Positions 39,061-52,370 are shown, counted from the stretch's first letter. The stretch: DNA of 64,000 nt from Serripes groenlandicus (GCA_031761405.1 JASEVX010000008.1:68970236-69034235), one strand, 5' to 3'. Notes: generated by a model not told the origin, from the sequence alone. A program made the numbers and translations.

Positions 39061-39239
39061 TATACTTTCGTTTCTAGAGATTTCATATGTTTACCATAGG
39101 TGTATTCAAAGTCGTTTTGCCAGACATGTTGGAGTCACAGCATGGTCGACTGTTTACATAGTTCTATTTTGACTCAATAAAGAAAGCGGATAGAATTTCG
39201 TTATTCGGTCAAACCAATTAAATCAGTATGAAGCAGATG

Positions 39240-39355
<116 letters not shown>

Positions 39356-39397
39356 AAACAAGGCTTGAAATCGGATTATTGCGCAAACACTGAGCAA

Positions 39398-39714
39398 GAT
39401 GATATGTTATACAACAAGATGATATGTTATACAACAAGATGATATGTTATACAACAAGATGATGTTATACATATGACTTGGTGTCTTCGGTCATCTCACG
39501 GAAGTAACCGTATTTCGTTTAACATGCAAAACTGTCTACTGAACCAAACCTATACATTTTTGAGTTTCTAGAGGCATGTTTTCAACAGTAACTGCGTATA
39601 TTACAAAGTGTACTGTTTAACATGCAAAACTGTCTACTGAACCAAACCTATACATTTTTGAGTTCCTAGAGGCATGTTTTCAACAGTAACTGCGTATATT
39701 ACGAAGTGTACTGT
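39398..39714. repeat. 20-bp repeat and a 98-bp tandem duplication
   Basis: Three to four copies of GATGATATGTTATACAACAA (39398-39466), then a near-perfect duplication with offset 98 bp, starting at 39518 and 39616. No gene. Confidence 0.85.
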
Positions 39715-40226
39715 TTTACAGTGCGCCCACTCTTGTTTGCGGTTGTACGGTCTACATACGTTGACAACGTTTTGACCGTAAAAGTCCGTTAAATTGCTGT
39801 GTAATTGATCCCGACTGAAAACAGTTAAAATGGCATCTTTAAATTTGATATACTTTTTATTTAATGTACTATTGTTGATCCATTAATTTATTCGCATATA
39901 CACTTTCAGTAGCAATAAAAAGCTACGTGCCTGTATATGAATGTATGTAAAAGAAACACTTAAAAGAATTTCAATACAGTAGACACGCGAAAACTTGGAC
40001 TAAAAAGTGACTTACGATAAATTCATTTACGTATCACCAGTTTCCTTATTCATTTACAATTACCTCTTCATTATGACGAGCAAGGCAGTGATAAAACCAT
40101 CACATAAAGAAAACCATACAGCAGCAGTTCTGATTGCTCTTGAAACAATTCTGTCGAACTATTCGATAATTATATTATTAGTTTTAGAGATATTCCATAT
40201 TTTTGCCTTCATGTCTTCTAAGTCGA
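39715..40226. other. Unassigned spacer
   Basis: A TA followed by CAGTAGACACGCGAAAACTT at 39977 resembles a pogo/Tigger-type end, but without a partner. The 76-residue frame at 40007 has no recognised domain. Confidence 0.4.
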
Positions 40227-40895
40227 CTGCTCATTGATTGTATTTTGTAAAGTGTAAATTGTATTTTATTGTATTTTGTAAAGTGTAAATTGTATTTTAT
40301 TGTATTTTGTAAAGTGTAAATTGTATTTGTATTTTGTAAAGTGTAAATTGTATTTTGTAAAGTGTAAACTGTATTTGTATTTTGTAAAGTGTAAATTGTA
40401 TTTTATTGTATTTTGTAAAGTGTAAATTGTATTTTGTAAAGTGTAAATTGTATTTGTATTTTGTAAAGTGTAAATTGTATTTTATTGTATTTTGTAAAGT
40501 GTAAATTGTATTTTGTAAAGTATAAACTGTATTTGTATTTTGTAAAGTGTAAATTGTATTTTGTAAAGTGTAAACTGTATTTGTATTTTGTAAAGTGTAA
40601 ATTGTATTTTATTGTATTTTGTAAAGTGTAAATTGTATTTTGTAAAGTGTAAATTGTATTTGTATTTTGTAAAGTGTAAATTGTATTTTATTGTATTTTG
40701 TAAAGTGTAAATTGTATTTTGTAAAGTGTAAACTGTATTTGTATTTTGTAAAGTGTAAATTGTATTTTGTAAAGTGTAAACTGTATTTGTATTTTGTAAA
40801 GTGTAAATTGTATTTTGTAAAGTGTAAATTGTATTTGTATTTTGTAAAGTGTAAATTGTATTTTGTAAAGTGTAAATTGTATTTGTATTATATTT
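40227..40895. repeat. AT-rich minisatellite with mixed unit lengths
   Basis: Units of TGTATTTTGTAAAGTGTAAA with linkers of a few bases (TTGTATT, TTGTATTTTAT, CTGTATT) give periods of about 21-33 bp arranged in repeated blocks. It ends only a few bases before the BHMT-like last exon, so it probably makes up the end of the intron. The 201-residue minus frame is an artefact. Confidence 0.93.
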
Positions 40896-40898
40896 AAG

Positions 40899-41185
40899 AC
40901 AAAAACGCCTTCCCGGTAGACCTTTATGCCTGTGTGTGCAGCAGACAACAAATCGAGGAATTCGCCAGACAAGCTCGTGAACTCGGGATCCAGTATGTAG
41001 GGCTATGTTGTAGAAACTCTGGTTCCATGTCGCGTATAGTCGCTGAAGAGTATGGCCGGACACCAGCAGCCTCTCGTTATCGACCATGTATGGAGAACCA
41101 CTATATGTTTGGTGACAAGACTAAGTTTAATACCTACCATACCGACTATTTACGAAATGCTACAAATACCAGCAATAAACTATAA
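40899..41185 (+). CDS. BHMT-like: BHMT-like homocysteine S-methyltransferase, last exon
   Basis: Encodes the C-terminal part of a homocysteine S-methyltransferase. It has an FPVDLYACVCSRQQIEEFAR segment that corresponds to the last barrel helix, then IQYVGLCCRN with the paired zinc-binding cysteines (GGCC in vertebrate BHMT), VAEEYGRTPAASRY and a short tail ending at TAA. The proposed acceptor is ATTTAAG|AC, 3 bases after the minisatellite. The exon starts with two bases of a split codon, which does not fit directly with the phase-0 donor at 29049, so exons lie between or the two belong to different genes. The last residues (ATNTSNKL) are encoded by the first unit of the following minisatellite, so the original stop was probably displaced. 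The first G of the GG pair is L here. Confidence 0.8.
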
Positions 41186-41495
41186 ATACCGGCAATAAAC
41201 TATAAATACTAGCAATAAACTACAAATACCAGCAATAAACTATAAATACCAGCAATACACTAAGAATACCGGCAATAAACTGTAAATGCCAGCAATAAAC
41301 TACAAATACCAGCAACAAACTATAAATACCAGCTATAAACTAAAAATAATAGCAATAAACTATAAATACCAGCAATAAATTACAAATATCAGCAATCAAC
41401 TATAAATACATGTACCAGTAATAAACTACAAATACCAGCAATACACTATAAATACCAGTGATAACCTATAAATACCAGCTATAAACTATAAACAT
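41161..41495. repeat. 20-bp minisatellite after the last exon
   Basis: About 16 units of ATACCAGCAATAAACTATAA, with one longer unit carrying ATGTACC near 41409. It overlaps the 3' end of the BHMT-like reading frame. Every unit offers an AATAAA-type signal. Confidence 0.92.
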
Positions 41496-41589
41496 CACTT
41501 TCAATTGATCGGATCTACAGACATCAAATGGAAATAGTTTAGTTTAAACGTGTTTTATTTTCTCTTGGTAATCACAGTACATATATATG

Positions 41590-41769
41590 TGTAAAATACC
41601 TTTTTTTGTCCAGGTACATTGTATATTACCTGCGTGAATCAGACATTACAACTAATCAATATACATATTACCTGTGATATATCACAGGGAATATGTATAT
41701 TGATTAGTTGTAATGTCTGATTCACGCAGGTAATATACAATGTACCTGGACAAAAAAAGGTATTTTACA
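41590..41769. repeat. Near-perfect 180-bp palindrome
   Basis: Two 90-bp arms meet at CCTGTGATATATCACAGG with no spacer; I see very few mismatches (one at 41670/41689). The outer ends read TGTAAAATACC and GGTATTTTACA. It could form a long hairpin or cruciform. Confidence 0.92.
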
Positions 41770-41959
41770 TAGTTCTTGAATTAGTGACCAGATTTTTAGA
41801 CGTATTACCTGAATTCATTTTGTCTTTTTTTTCTGGACTTATAGAGTTGTTTTCCTTCTGAAAATATTAGTTGATTAGTTGATTCAATAAATATCACCTG
41901 TATTTTGTAACATACATTTATTTTATGCTTACCTATAACTTATAGAAATTTCTCAATTA

Positions 41960-43100
41960 ATTAATCAGTATGACTTGTGCAGTGAGATTGTGACTTTTGA
42001 AGCGAGATTATGACTTGTGCAGTGAGAGTATTACTTTTGAAGGGAGATTATGACTTTTGCAGTGAGATTGTGACTTTTGAAGTGAGATTATGACTTGTGC
42101 AGTGACATTATGACTTGTTCAGTGAGATTATTACTTTTGAAGTGATATTATGACTTGTGCAGTGAGATTATGACTTGTGCGATGAGATTATGACTTTTGC
42201 AGTGACATTATGACTTGTGCAGTGACATTATGACTTGTGCAGTGAGATTATGACTTTTGAAGTGATATTATGACTTGTGCAGTGAGATTATGACTTGTGC
42301 AGTGAGATTATGACTTTTGCAGTGACATTATGACTTGTGCAGTGGAATTATGACTTTTGCAGTGACATTATGACTTGTGCAGTGAGATTATGACTTTTAG
42401 AGTGACATTAATACTTGTGCAGTGACATTATGACTTGTGCAGTGAGATTATGACTTTTACAGTGGGCTTATGACTTTTGCAGTGGAATTATGACTTTTGC
42501 AGTGGAATTATGACTTTTGCAGTGGAATTATGACTTTTGCAGTGACATTATGACTTTTGCAGTGACATTATGACTAGTGCAGTGAGATTATGACTTGTGC
42601 AGTGACATTATGACTTGTGCAGTGAGATTATGACTTTTGCAGTGACATTTTGACTTGTGCAGTGACATTATGACTTCTTTTGCAGTGACATTATGACTTT
42701 TGAAGTGACATTATGACTTGTGCAGTGAGATTATGACTTTTGAAGTGAGATTATGACTTGTGCAGTGAGATTATTACTTTTGCAGTGGGAGTATGACTTG
42801 TGCAGTGAGATTATGACTTGTGCAGTGAGATTATGACTTTTGAAGTGACATTATGACTTGTGCAGTGAGATTATGACTTTTGAAGTGACATTATGACTTG
42901 TGCAGTGAGATTATGACTTTTGAAGTGAGATTATGACTTGTGCAGTGAGATTATGACTTTTGCAGTGGGATTATGACTTGTGCAGTGAGATTATGACTTG
43001 TGCAGTGAGATTATGACTTTTGCAGTTGGATTATGACTTTTGCAGTGAGATTATGACTTTTGCAGCAGTGACATTATGACTTTTGCAGTGGAATTATGAC
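41960..43100. repeat. 20-bp minisatellite array
   Basis: About 57 units of TTATGACTTGTGCAGTGAGA, alternating between GTGC, TTGC and TTGA forms and between GAGA, GACA and GGAA forms. Longer blocks repeat the same order (for example around 42720-42840 and 42880-43000). Confidence 0.95.
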
Positions 43101-43565
43101 CAGCAATTATCAACATATGTGGTTTGAAATGAAAGAGTCAGCTTATTGTGAAATTCTACACATATATCTTGAAATATCTTGAACAATAAAAACGATTTAT
43201 TCAATGTCTAATATGACATAACAATTAACGTTATTGTGAAGACATTAATTGGTAGGAGCGCTTTGCCCGTTATGCGACGTGAAACACGTTTATTCAAACA
43301 CTCAGTGCACGACTTTAAATTACATCTGTAGGCAGCAGACACTAAGGTAAGCCTGTACATTCGGGCATTCTAATCCTAATCAACATTGCTCGTTATTAGT
43401 GCAGCAATATGTATCAAATGCGAGTTCATATGTAATGATTTGATAGATTCAATGCTGATAATAACAGTTGCATTATGGCCATTCAATTCCGATTGCACCA
43501 ACCTGAAGCAGACGCATTTGAAAAAGTATTGCCATGAATGCGAAAACTCTCTTTACATGAAAGTA
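43101..43565. other. Unassigned spacer left of A4
   Basis: No gene recognised. The last bases (ACATGAAAGTA) match the 43-bp satellite that continues on the other side of A4. Confidence 0.45.
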
Positions 43566-45036
43566 CAAGAGAAAGTTGATGCAATGCATCAATGTCGCCG
43601 AATATCCATAGTGCAGTTATGCATAACACTAACATTATAGTAGTTGAATAAATAGTTATCAACAGAGGGGCATATTGGAACATCATGCAGGGGTGGGGTC
43701 AAGTTAAAATGTATCATAACTTGCATTGTTTTGTCAACGAAGTGAATGATAATTGAAGCCATTCATTGTTTAAGATCAATCTCCATTCCAAAGTAGGTTG
43801 ACCATACTCACAACCAACTAATTACAGTGCTTTCATTAAGGAATAATTATAAGATTTGTGAATTCCACATACACCTTTCAAGATGTTTGTCAGAATATTT
43901 GAATTTTATTATTTTTCAATAAAACCACAAAACAGACAATTTAGGAGTTGCATGCAATAGAACGTCATTTTACCTTTCCTCTAATAAAGTCAACAGTGGA
44001 CACCTTTGCAGCAATCTACTTTTAAAACAATGAGATAAGGGTTAAATCGCTGAAGACATGAGTTTTCTCTTTTTCTCAAAATGATATTAGCTTAGCATCC
44101 TAATTATATCATACTTTAACAAATGTTGAAATGTAGTCCAATATTTATAAATTAGACCACCTTCGAAATATAATATCAACTAAACAGTTAAATCTCATCG
44201 AAATTGTTGTATAATTTAAACTTAATTTCGAACATAAACTGAGCCCTACAACATGTTAATTTATTTTAATTCTTTCCTTCCTTTTTTATAATGAAAATAA
44301 CAAACTACTCATGTTTTAGAATTATATTATGATGAGCGCCCTTGTGTCAATGATGCATAACAATATGCAGATCGGAGGCAAAATGCCTTTAGGGAATTGA
44401 ATGACACATTTAAAATTGTCAAGGACGAAATAATTTTGTACGAAAGACCCGATTCTTTCTTATTCGCAGAGGTGTCGTTCTTGAAACTCTCTTTATAGGC
44501 AGAGAGTGTTCGTTCAAAGTAATTTTTCTATTAAAACCAGTTTTATTTCGGTTTGTTCTTTTCTTCACTTGTTTTGAACCAACTAAACATTTTAAATCAC
44601 CTATGATTTACTATTTGTAAGTGAGTGTAAAGAGCGGCTCTCTGCAAAGGAGATTGATCTACGCAGTTGGTATTCGCGAGTATGTAAACTAATTAAGACT
44701 GTGCGACGTAAAGGTTTGTAGTTATCGCAATTTGATTACAAGTAGTATATAGTGTAAAATAAAGTATACCAGTCTAGCTAATAGGGACTGTTTTGTCTTC
44801 GTAAATAAAACAAAAACACATAAATGCGAGTCAAAATAAAGAAACTGAAAATACCTAAATCATCGGAATATTTATTTCATTTAAGATGTGTCATTACTAA
44901 AGTGTTTTTAAACAAACACAATTGTAATATGTTCAAGACATCTAAATGTGTTTCTTTCTAATAATAATCCCCCCTCCCATGTCATTTCCGAAAACCTATT
45001 AAAAATAGAAGTCGCGGGCTTCTGCCCGGCGACTAA
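43566..45036 (+). mobile_element. Family A Helitron-like element A4, complete
   Basis: Complete copy, very similar to A2: CAAGAG, the hairpin TTGATGCAATGCATCAA, the arm GTCGCCG, the body, the terminal hairpin and CTAA. The flanks ACATGAAAGTA and TAAATAGTTTATA rejoin to make an uninterrupted 43-bp satellite unit, with no target duplication. Compared with A2 it lacks some 30 bp near 43825 and has small indels. Confidence 0.87.
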
Positions 45037-47726
45037 TAAATAGTTTATATAGTCGAAATCATTGTGATACATCAAAGTATAAAGAGTTTATATTGTCGAA
45101 ATCATTGTGAAACATGAAAGTATAAATAGTTTATATAGTCATAATGGCTAAGGTCATGACGAACTCGAAGGAGGGTAGGGTCAGGGGGCACGTGTATCGA
45201 TGGCGCAGACACTTGGTTCTCGTGAACGCACATCTCCAATCTGGAGTCAAAATTCAAAATAGAAGCCTCCGTGTTGTATCCACTTATTTCATTATCAACA
45301 CCAGAAAGCTCGTTTTCTTGTTGTCTAAATTACGGATCGAAATTATTTAAAAGGCCCAATTAAACAAATCCTTATTTATCTGCCTTACAAATATAAACCT
45401 CACTGATTACTGAACTCAAAGGTTCGTATTTTAGGATTATTTAAACACCAGCATCAATAATTGCCACCCTCCGCCATTTTGGAACTCTTCTAACTCTCGC
45501 TTGAAGCAGGGTTGCAAATAGTCGGGATCAGAAGTTCATATGACGTCACTAGGGTTCAAACTCTTGCCGTTCATGAGGAACCCGTGTAACTTTAGTCGGA
45601 ACTCGGGTTCGTCGTGAACTACGCCTGTGATACATGAAAGTATAAATAGTTTATATAGTCGAAATCATTGTGTTACATGAAAGAATAATTAGTTTATAGA
45701 GTCGAAGTCATTGTGATACATGAAAGTATAATTAGTTTAAAGAGTCAAAATCATTGTGATACATGAAAGTATAATTAGTTTATAGAGTCGAAGTCATTGT
45801 GATACATGAAAGAATAAATAGTTTATAGAGTCGAAGTCATTGTGATACATGAAAGTATAATTAGTTTAAAGAGTCAAAATCATTGTGATACATGAAAGTA
45901 TAATTAGTTTATAGAGTCGAAGTCATTGTGATACATGAAAGAATAAATAGTTTATAGATTCGAAGTCATTGCGATACATGAAAGTATAATTAGTTTATAG
46001 AGTCGAAGTCATTGTGATACATGAAAGTATAATTAGTTTATAGAGTCGAAGTCATTGTGATACATGAAAGTATAATTAGTTTAAAGAGTCAAAATCATTG
46101 TGATACATGAAAGTATAATTAGTTTATAGAGTCGAAGTCATTGTGATACATGAAAGAATAAATAGTTTATAGAGTCGAAGTCATTGCGATACATGAAAGT
46201 ATAATTAGTTTATAGAGTCGAAGTCATTGTGATACATGAAAGAATAATTAGTTAATAGAGTCGAAGTCATTGTGATACATGAAAGTATAATTAGTTTAAA
46301 GAGTCAAAATCATTGTGATACATGAAAGTATAATTAGTTTATAGAGTCGAAGTCATTGTGATACATGAAAGAATAAATAGTTTATAGAGTCGAAATCATT
46401 GTGATACATGAAAGTATAATTAGAGTCGAAGTCATTGTGATACATGAAAGAATAAATAGTTTATAGAGTCGAAGTCATTGCGATACATGAAAGTATAATT
46501 AGTTTATAGAGTCGAAATCATTGTGATACATGAAAGTATAATTAGTTTATAGAGTCGAAATCGTTGTGATACATGAAAGAATAATAAGTTTATAGAGTCG
46601 AAGTCATTGTGATACATGAAAGAATAATTAGTTTATAGAGTCAAAATCATTGTGATACATGAAAGTATAATTAGTTTATAGAGATGAAGTCATTGTGATA
46701 CATCAGAGTATAATTAGTTTATAGAGTCAAAATCATTGTGATACATGAAAGTATACATAGTTTATAGAGTCGAAGTCATTGTGATACATGAAAGTATACA
46801 TAGTTTATAGAGTCAAAATCATTGTGATACATGAAAGTATACATAGTTTATAGAGTCGAAGTCATTGTGATACATGAAAGTATAATTAGTTTATAGAGTC
46901 GAAATCATTGTGATACATGAAGGTATACATAGTTTATAGAGTCGAAGTCATTGTGATACATGAAAGTATAATTAGTTTATAGAGTCGAAATCATTGTGAT
47001 AAATGAAAGTTAGTTTATAGAGTCTAAATCATTGTGATCAATGAAATTATAATAAGTTTATGGAGTCTAAATCATTGTGATACATGAAAGTATAATTAGT
47101 TTATAGAGTCTAAATCATTGTGATACATGAAAGTATGATTAGTTTATAGAGTCGAAGTCATTGTGATACATGAAAGTATAATTAGTTTATAGAGTCAAAA
47201 TCATTGTGATACATGAAAGAATAATTAGTTTATAGAGTCGAAATCATTGTGATACATGAAAGTATAATTAGTTTAAAGAGTCGAAGTCATTGTGATACAT
47301 GAAAGTATACATAGTTTATAGAGTCGAAGTCATTGTGATACATGAAAGTATAATTAGTTTATAGAGTCGAAATCATTGTGATAAATGAAAGTTAGTTTAT
47401 AGAGTCTAAATCATTGTGATACATGAAAGTATAATTAGTTTATAGAGTCTAAATCATTGTGATACATGAAAGTATAATTAGTTTATAGAGTCTAAATCAT
47501 TGTGATACATGAAAGTATGATTAGTTTATAGAGTCGAAGTCATTGTGATACATGAAAGTATGATTAGTTTATAGAGTCGAAGTCATTGTGATACATGAAA
47601 GTATAATTAGTTTATAGAGTCGAAATCATTGTGATACATGAAAGAATAATTAGTTTATAGAGTCGAAATCATTGTGATACATGAAAGAATAATTAGTTTA
47701 TAGAGTCGAAATCATTGTGATACATG
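45037..47726. repeat. 43-bp satellite array
   Basis: About 51 units of 43 bp containing TTAGTTTATAGAGTCGAAAT and CATTGTGATACATGAAAGTA, interrupted by an unrelated insert at about 45139-45625. Units left of the insert have the form TTATATAGTC and differ from the main array (TTATAGAGTC). Confidence 0.95.
45139..45625. mobile_element. Unclassified insert in the 43-bp satellite
   Basis: About 490 bp of non-satellite, comparatively GC-richer sequence lies between satellite units. Its ends look like a degraded inverted pair: GGTCATGACGAACTCGA on the left, and the complement of TCGGGTTCGTCGTGAAC on the right. The 68-residue frame at 45144 has no recognised domain. It could be a MITE; no target duplication is evident. 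Confidence 0.45.
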
Positions 47727-47805
47727 AAGAAATTGCTCATTATCATGTACAATTTCTAATTTCGTCTGCTGCGGAGGGGTCAAAACGTATCTTTATGTGG
47801 GAAAG
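47727..47805 (+). repeat. Satellite-flanking cassette, copy next to the 43-bp array
   Basis: Begins in the last satellite unit: GAAGAAATTGCTCA, a loop, ACAATTTCTA, then TCTGCTGCGGAGGGGTC and GTGGGAAAG. Same order as at 8.4 kb, with no gap between array and cassette. Confidence 0.6.
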
Positions 47806-48117
47806 TTGTAAGTATGTTGATGATTTGTTTCATGTATAGTTGTATGATTACGCATGCATTCAACGGTGAGTTAGCACAATGGATTAAGAATTTTCCCAAG
47901 TGAAAACTTTGGACTGCTTTAACCGGGTTTTTAAACATGATTCGCAGCATAGATTAATACATTTCCTTGTCCAATACAAACTGCAAGACCGGAATGTTCG
48001 CGAAATCAACATGCATGTATGCCTTTCAATTAATTTCCCATTTTAATAGGGTCCTCATTTTAGTAATTGATGTGTTTGGGTGTTCACTTTACCTGCCTAA
48101 CGAGTAACGTTTTCATG

Positions 48118-48180
48118 TACACACACACACACACATATATATATATATGTGTGTTATATCTATATCTCTCTAGTTATAGA
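48118..48180. repeat. (CA)n(TA)n microsatellite
   Basis: About eight CA units, then a TA run and a short TGTG and CTATAT tail. Confidence 0.9.
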
Positions 48181-50775
48181 GATATCTCTCAAAGTGTGGC
48201 ACATATCTCTCATACGAATAAATAGTAAAACGTCATGCCATATTGGTCGTAGATTCGTATTTTGAGTATTTGGTGTAATTGGGAGGAATCCGGGTCTGAG
48301 GACCCGCTCATTAGTATAGAATGCTTATAATAAGAATTACAGGCTTGCATTTCTTAGTCGATAAACATTAGGTAAATTCAAAAGATAAAATCTAGGTGGT
48401 TTTCATTTGCTTTTATATTTTATAATAAAAACTTATTAGGGTGCAATAAAACTCACTATAAAAGGATATCCAAACGATCCGATGTATTAATTATATGACG
48501 CGAAAATATGCAGGAATAGGATTGTCAAAGGTGGGTAAAATGATATTCTCCCTTCAACTTGTTATAGGCTACCAAGATCAATAAATAACTTTGATTCCCT
48601 GTGATTATCCCGAACTACTTAATGAATTACTATGAAAAATATCCGAGAATTCACAATGTTCCAGCTGTTTGGTAAATAGTTTGCCCTTATGCTTAAATAA
48701 TAAGTCAACCGACAATCTCTACAGACAAGGTGTTATTACCTAATACCTTATCCATGCTATGTATGGCCACCTGGTACATTTTATAAGTAACACAAACAAG
48801 AAGGTTATGAGATTTAAGAACATAAGTAAAGTACGAGAGGAACAGACAGGAATACGAAACAAGTGGGATAAGTGTCAGTCCGCCACGTGCCTACCACACC
48901 TCGAAAAAGGTGGACAGGTGCGTGACGAGACTGAGGCTAAAATTCAATCTCTTGACACTGCAGGGTTTTCCATGACGCACAAATCCTGCGTCATTGACGC
49001 GTTTCCAACTCAAATGACCCCCAAAAATAACATCTGTGCGTCCCTATGGACGCAATGTCGGTAAACTGAAGTCCATTCTATTTTTTTATAATCTCGGTTT
49101 TCCAAAAATCTATATTTAACTTAGTCCTTATCCTGCACCAAAACACGCGAAAAAAACTCCGACGCTTCCAGGGTCGAATCTGGCGCACCTAATGTTTGTC
49201 ACACCAAAATACACATATGGGACAACATTTGACCATTTATATATCGTATAAAGTAAACACAAACAGTCTTACTCGTGTTTTTATAGTTTTTAATCTCTTT
49301 TTAATCCACCTCTTAGAGGCCTGACGTTTAATAACTCACAATGCGGTCAATTTGAACTGAGGATAACCGAATACGGTATTGTGGGTATTGTTGTTAAAGT
49401 ACACCAAAATGGATATTTAACGAAATAGGAAATAGTTAAATGTCTTATTCAAACAAGTTTGGGCGATATTTCGTTGCGATAGCTGTCAAGGATATAAACG
49501 GTATAATAACATGAATCGAGTCTGTCTGAAACATTCTATGGATTTAGACTTCGGTTGACCAATAAATGAGAAACCGAAAATCTAAATTATTTGGACTATA
49601 TTTAACTCTGAATGACTGGTTTAAGCTTTATCGATAACATTATCGGTAATGTACACAATTTTTTTTCTCACAAATTGACATTATTAATATTAAAGGGATA
49701 ATAAAAACAAAGAACAACACACTTGTTTTTTAATGTCTGATTATGTTTTTTATATCAATCACTTGATAATAAAGTTCTAATTTTGACCCCCAACATTTAT
49801 AAGATGACCCTCAACTTTGATGACCTTGGGGACAAAATGAATCTCAAGTTTTAAAGCTTAGGGAAAACCCTGTGACAGGGAGCATAGGATATCACATTTT
49901 GGGCGGCTCCTCGGTCTGCACAAAGTGTGATGTTCACAACACTACATTTCTTGATACACTGTCGCGGGCACAGTGAGGCAAGATATAAGCTCTCTGGAGC
50001 ACTAAAACGGATAGAAGTTGCCCTGAACATAAACAATTTAGCCTATCTAGGGCGCTCCAAACATCCACCTTTCTCACTCTAGAGACTTGCCTGCTAGACT
50101 GTCAGATGACAGATAAAATATAATCCGCATTTGCTAGATCATGGAGTGAATCCTTCCTATATAGTTCCAACGTTGACAATTGAAGATTTTAAACAAACAC
50201 AAATTGAGACATGACTGGAGGGGACAATATAAAAAGTCCCAACTCTGATCATATCCCGGGTCGTGAAGGTTCATAGTGTCGGCAGGTCTTCTCTTCACCG
50301 ATCTTGACTAGACAACATCCTTCGGATCCGGAATGTGGTCGGGGTATGCATGCGGGTGGATGTCTTCTCCATATTGACCATACTCAAAATGTTCTAGACA
50401 TTAAACATCCGTTTTATCCAAATTTAGGTCAGATGGAAGCAATTCATTTTCCATAGAAGACCATTGTAGCGTTTTGGGCTATGGCTCTTTCCCAACAGTA
50501 TAACTAACCCAGAAACCTACATTCAATCAAAGTTCATTATCAAAACTACCAAAACAGCACAACAACCTCACATGCTATCCAACCTTTTTTTTTAGCCATG
50601 ACGTCAAATCAAAGGTCACCATTATATCGCAGTAAAAATGGCTCCGGCATAATCCTGGCAATTGCCCCTGTGGTGATTTACTGACGAACTCGATCATGAT
50701 CTTCCAGACGCTTGGTTAATGTTCACCAATATGTATCGCATATATCGTCACATGATTATTTACTGTGACAGTTAA
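48181..50775. other. Unassigned region
   Basis: No gene recognised. The 101-residue plus-strand frame at 48759-49064 (MYGHLVHFISNTNKK...) has no visible domain and no supporting context. It covers a stretch with repeated GCGTCATTGACGCG/GACGCAATG-type motifs and is left unannotated as a gene. Confidence 0.45.
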
Positions 50776-51621
50776 CAAGAGCTGTCGGAGGACAGCGCGC
50801 TCGACTATTCCACCGCTTATTTAAGTTACTGAGATAATGGACTCTTATGTAGTTGCATGCAAAATATTAACCACAATTTCTTAAAGGGTGATAATTTGCA
50901 TTATATGCAGGATAGAGTTATCAAACTTTGATAATATACACTGGTGTGTTAGTTGGGTAGGGTTGTAGAAAGTTTCAATGCAATGCATCAGGTAAATACA
51001 GAGATATGGACTCTTAATTTAGTTGCACGCAAAACTTAAACCAGAATTTCTAAGTAAAAAAAAGTGTCATAATTTGCATAAAATGCAGGATAGAGTTATC
51101 TAACTTGACAATCTACACAGGTGTGATAGTTGGGTAGGGTTGTAGAAAGTTTCAATGCAATGCATGAGGTAAATACAGAGATATGGACTCTTAATTTAGT
51201 TGCATGCAAAACTTTAACCAGAATTTCTAAGTAAAAAAAGGGCCATAACTTGCATAAAATGCAGGATAGAGTTATCTAACTTGATAATCTACATAGGTGT
51301 GATGCTTGGGTAGGGTTGTATAAAGTTTCAATGCAATGCATCAAGTAAATACTGAGATATGGACTCTTAATTTAGTTGCACGCAAAACTTTAACCAGAAT
51401 TTCTAAGTAAAAAAGGGCCATAACTTGCATAAAATGCAAGATAGAGTTATCTAACTTGATAATCTACATATGTGTGATAGTTTAGTAGAGTTGTAGAAAG
51501 TTTCAATGCAATACATGTAGTATTTAAGTACTTGCATGCAAAACCTTAACCAAAGTGTGACGTGGACGCCGACGCCAGGGTGAGTAGTATAGCTCTCATA
51601 TTCTTCGAATAGTCGAGCTAA
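50776..51621 (+). mobile_element. Family D Helitron-like element D1
   Basis: Starts CAAGAG, then the hairpin CTGTCGGAGGACAG and the arm CTCGACTATTCC. The body is about four tandem units of about 175 bp (each with CAGAATTTCTAAGTAAAA and TTGCATAAAATGCAGGATAG). It then has GACGCCGACGCC and ends in the hairpin CATATTCTTCGAATAGTCGAGC followed by TAA (overall CTAA). Non-coding. Confidence 0.85.
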
Positions 51622-52370
51622 AAATGGGGCATATACATGTGCCTAAAATATCGACTGCGTCGTGAATTGTCTGCTTTTATAATTCACATTTTAAAACGTT
51701 TGGTTTGAAGTACGAGGCGGACTTTCTCGTGTTTGTTGAGTGTTTTGTTATTATTTCATTTCTTAAATCGATTTTGGTGGATTATTACTGTTGTGGAAGA
51801 AAAATAACATGATTAAATTTCCATAAGGTTATAGGGCTACACACAATCCAGAATGTGTTACAATTTTATAAAAGTGAAATTAAATGTGGTTAAAATAGCA
51901 GACAGTACTTTCACGCAATGAATGTCAATTATAAGTAAGAAATATTGAAACATAAAAAATGCGAAAGGCAATGCCCTCGCGGATTTTGCTTTTAACCTTT
52001 TATTTTTGACGAAGTGTCTGTGTTATCAAATATAAGAAAATATTTAAACATGTATCCCCTATAGGGAACCCCTTTGGAAGGGTATTCTTACCAACCCAAC
52101 AGTACATTTCCCTCACGACAATATAGTGCAACAACCTACCTGAACCTCCATTATCAAATATTTGCATGAGGCACTCTAGAGGGGCTTCCTTTCTACCTCA
52201 GACGTCTCTACTTAAATGAGATCTTTCTTGAAATTTGCATAATTAGCCTTGTCATCATGTCCATTCCGTAAAAGATGCATTTTAAACATTTCCACCCCCC
52301 GCCTCTCAAAAATGTCCCTTCATAGCATGTTTTAAACTGGACATGTTTCACTTTAAACAATTAATAATTG
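51622..52370. other. Unassigned spacer
   Basis: AT-rich; no gene or repeat recognised. Confidence 0.45.

Noticed and set aside
39977..40215. pogo-type element starting TA-CAGTAGACACG with an end at GTCGACTG
   Set aside because: The proposed right end lacks an adjacent TA and matches the left end only weakly.
48759..49064. 101-residue open frame
   Set aside because: No domain recognised and no splice or promoter context; length is compatible with chance.
49150..49210. Primer-binding-site-like stretch near GGGTCGAATCTGGCGCACC, suggesting an LTR retrotransposon
   Set aside because: No pair of LTRs, no polypurine tract and no gag/pol reading frame nearby.
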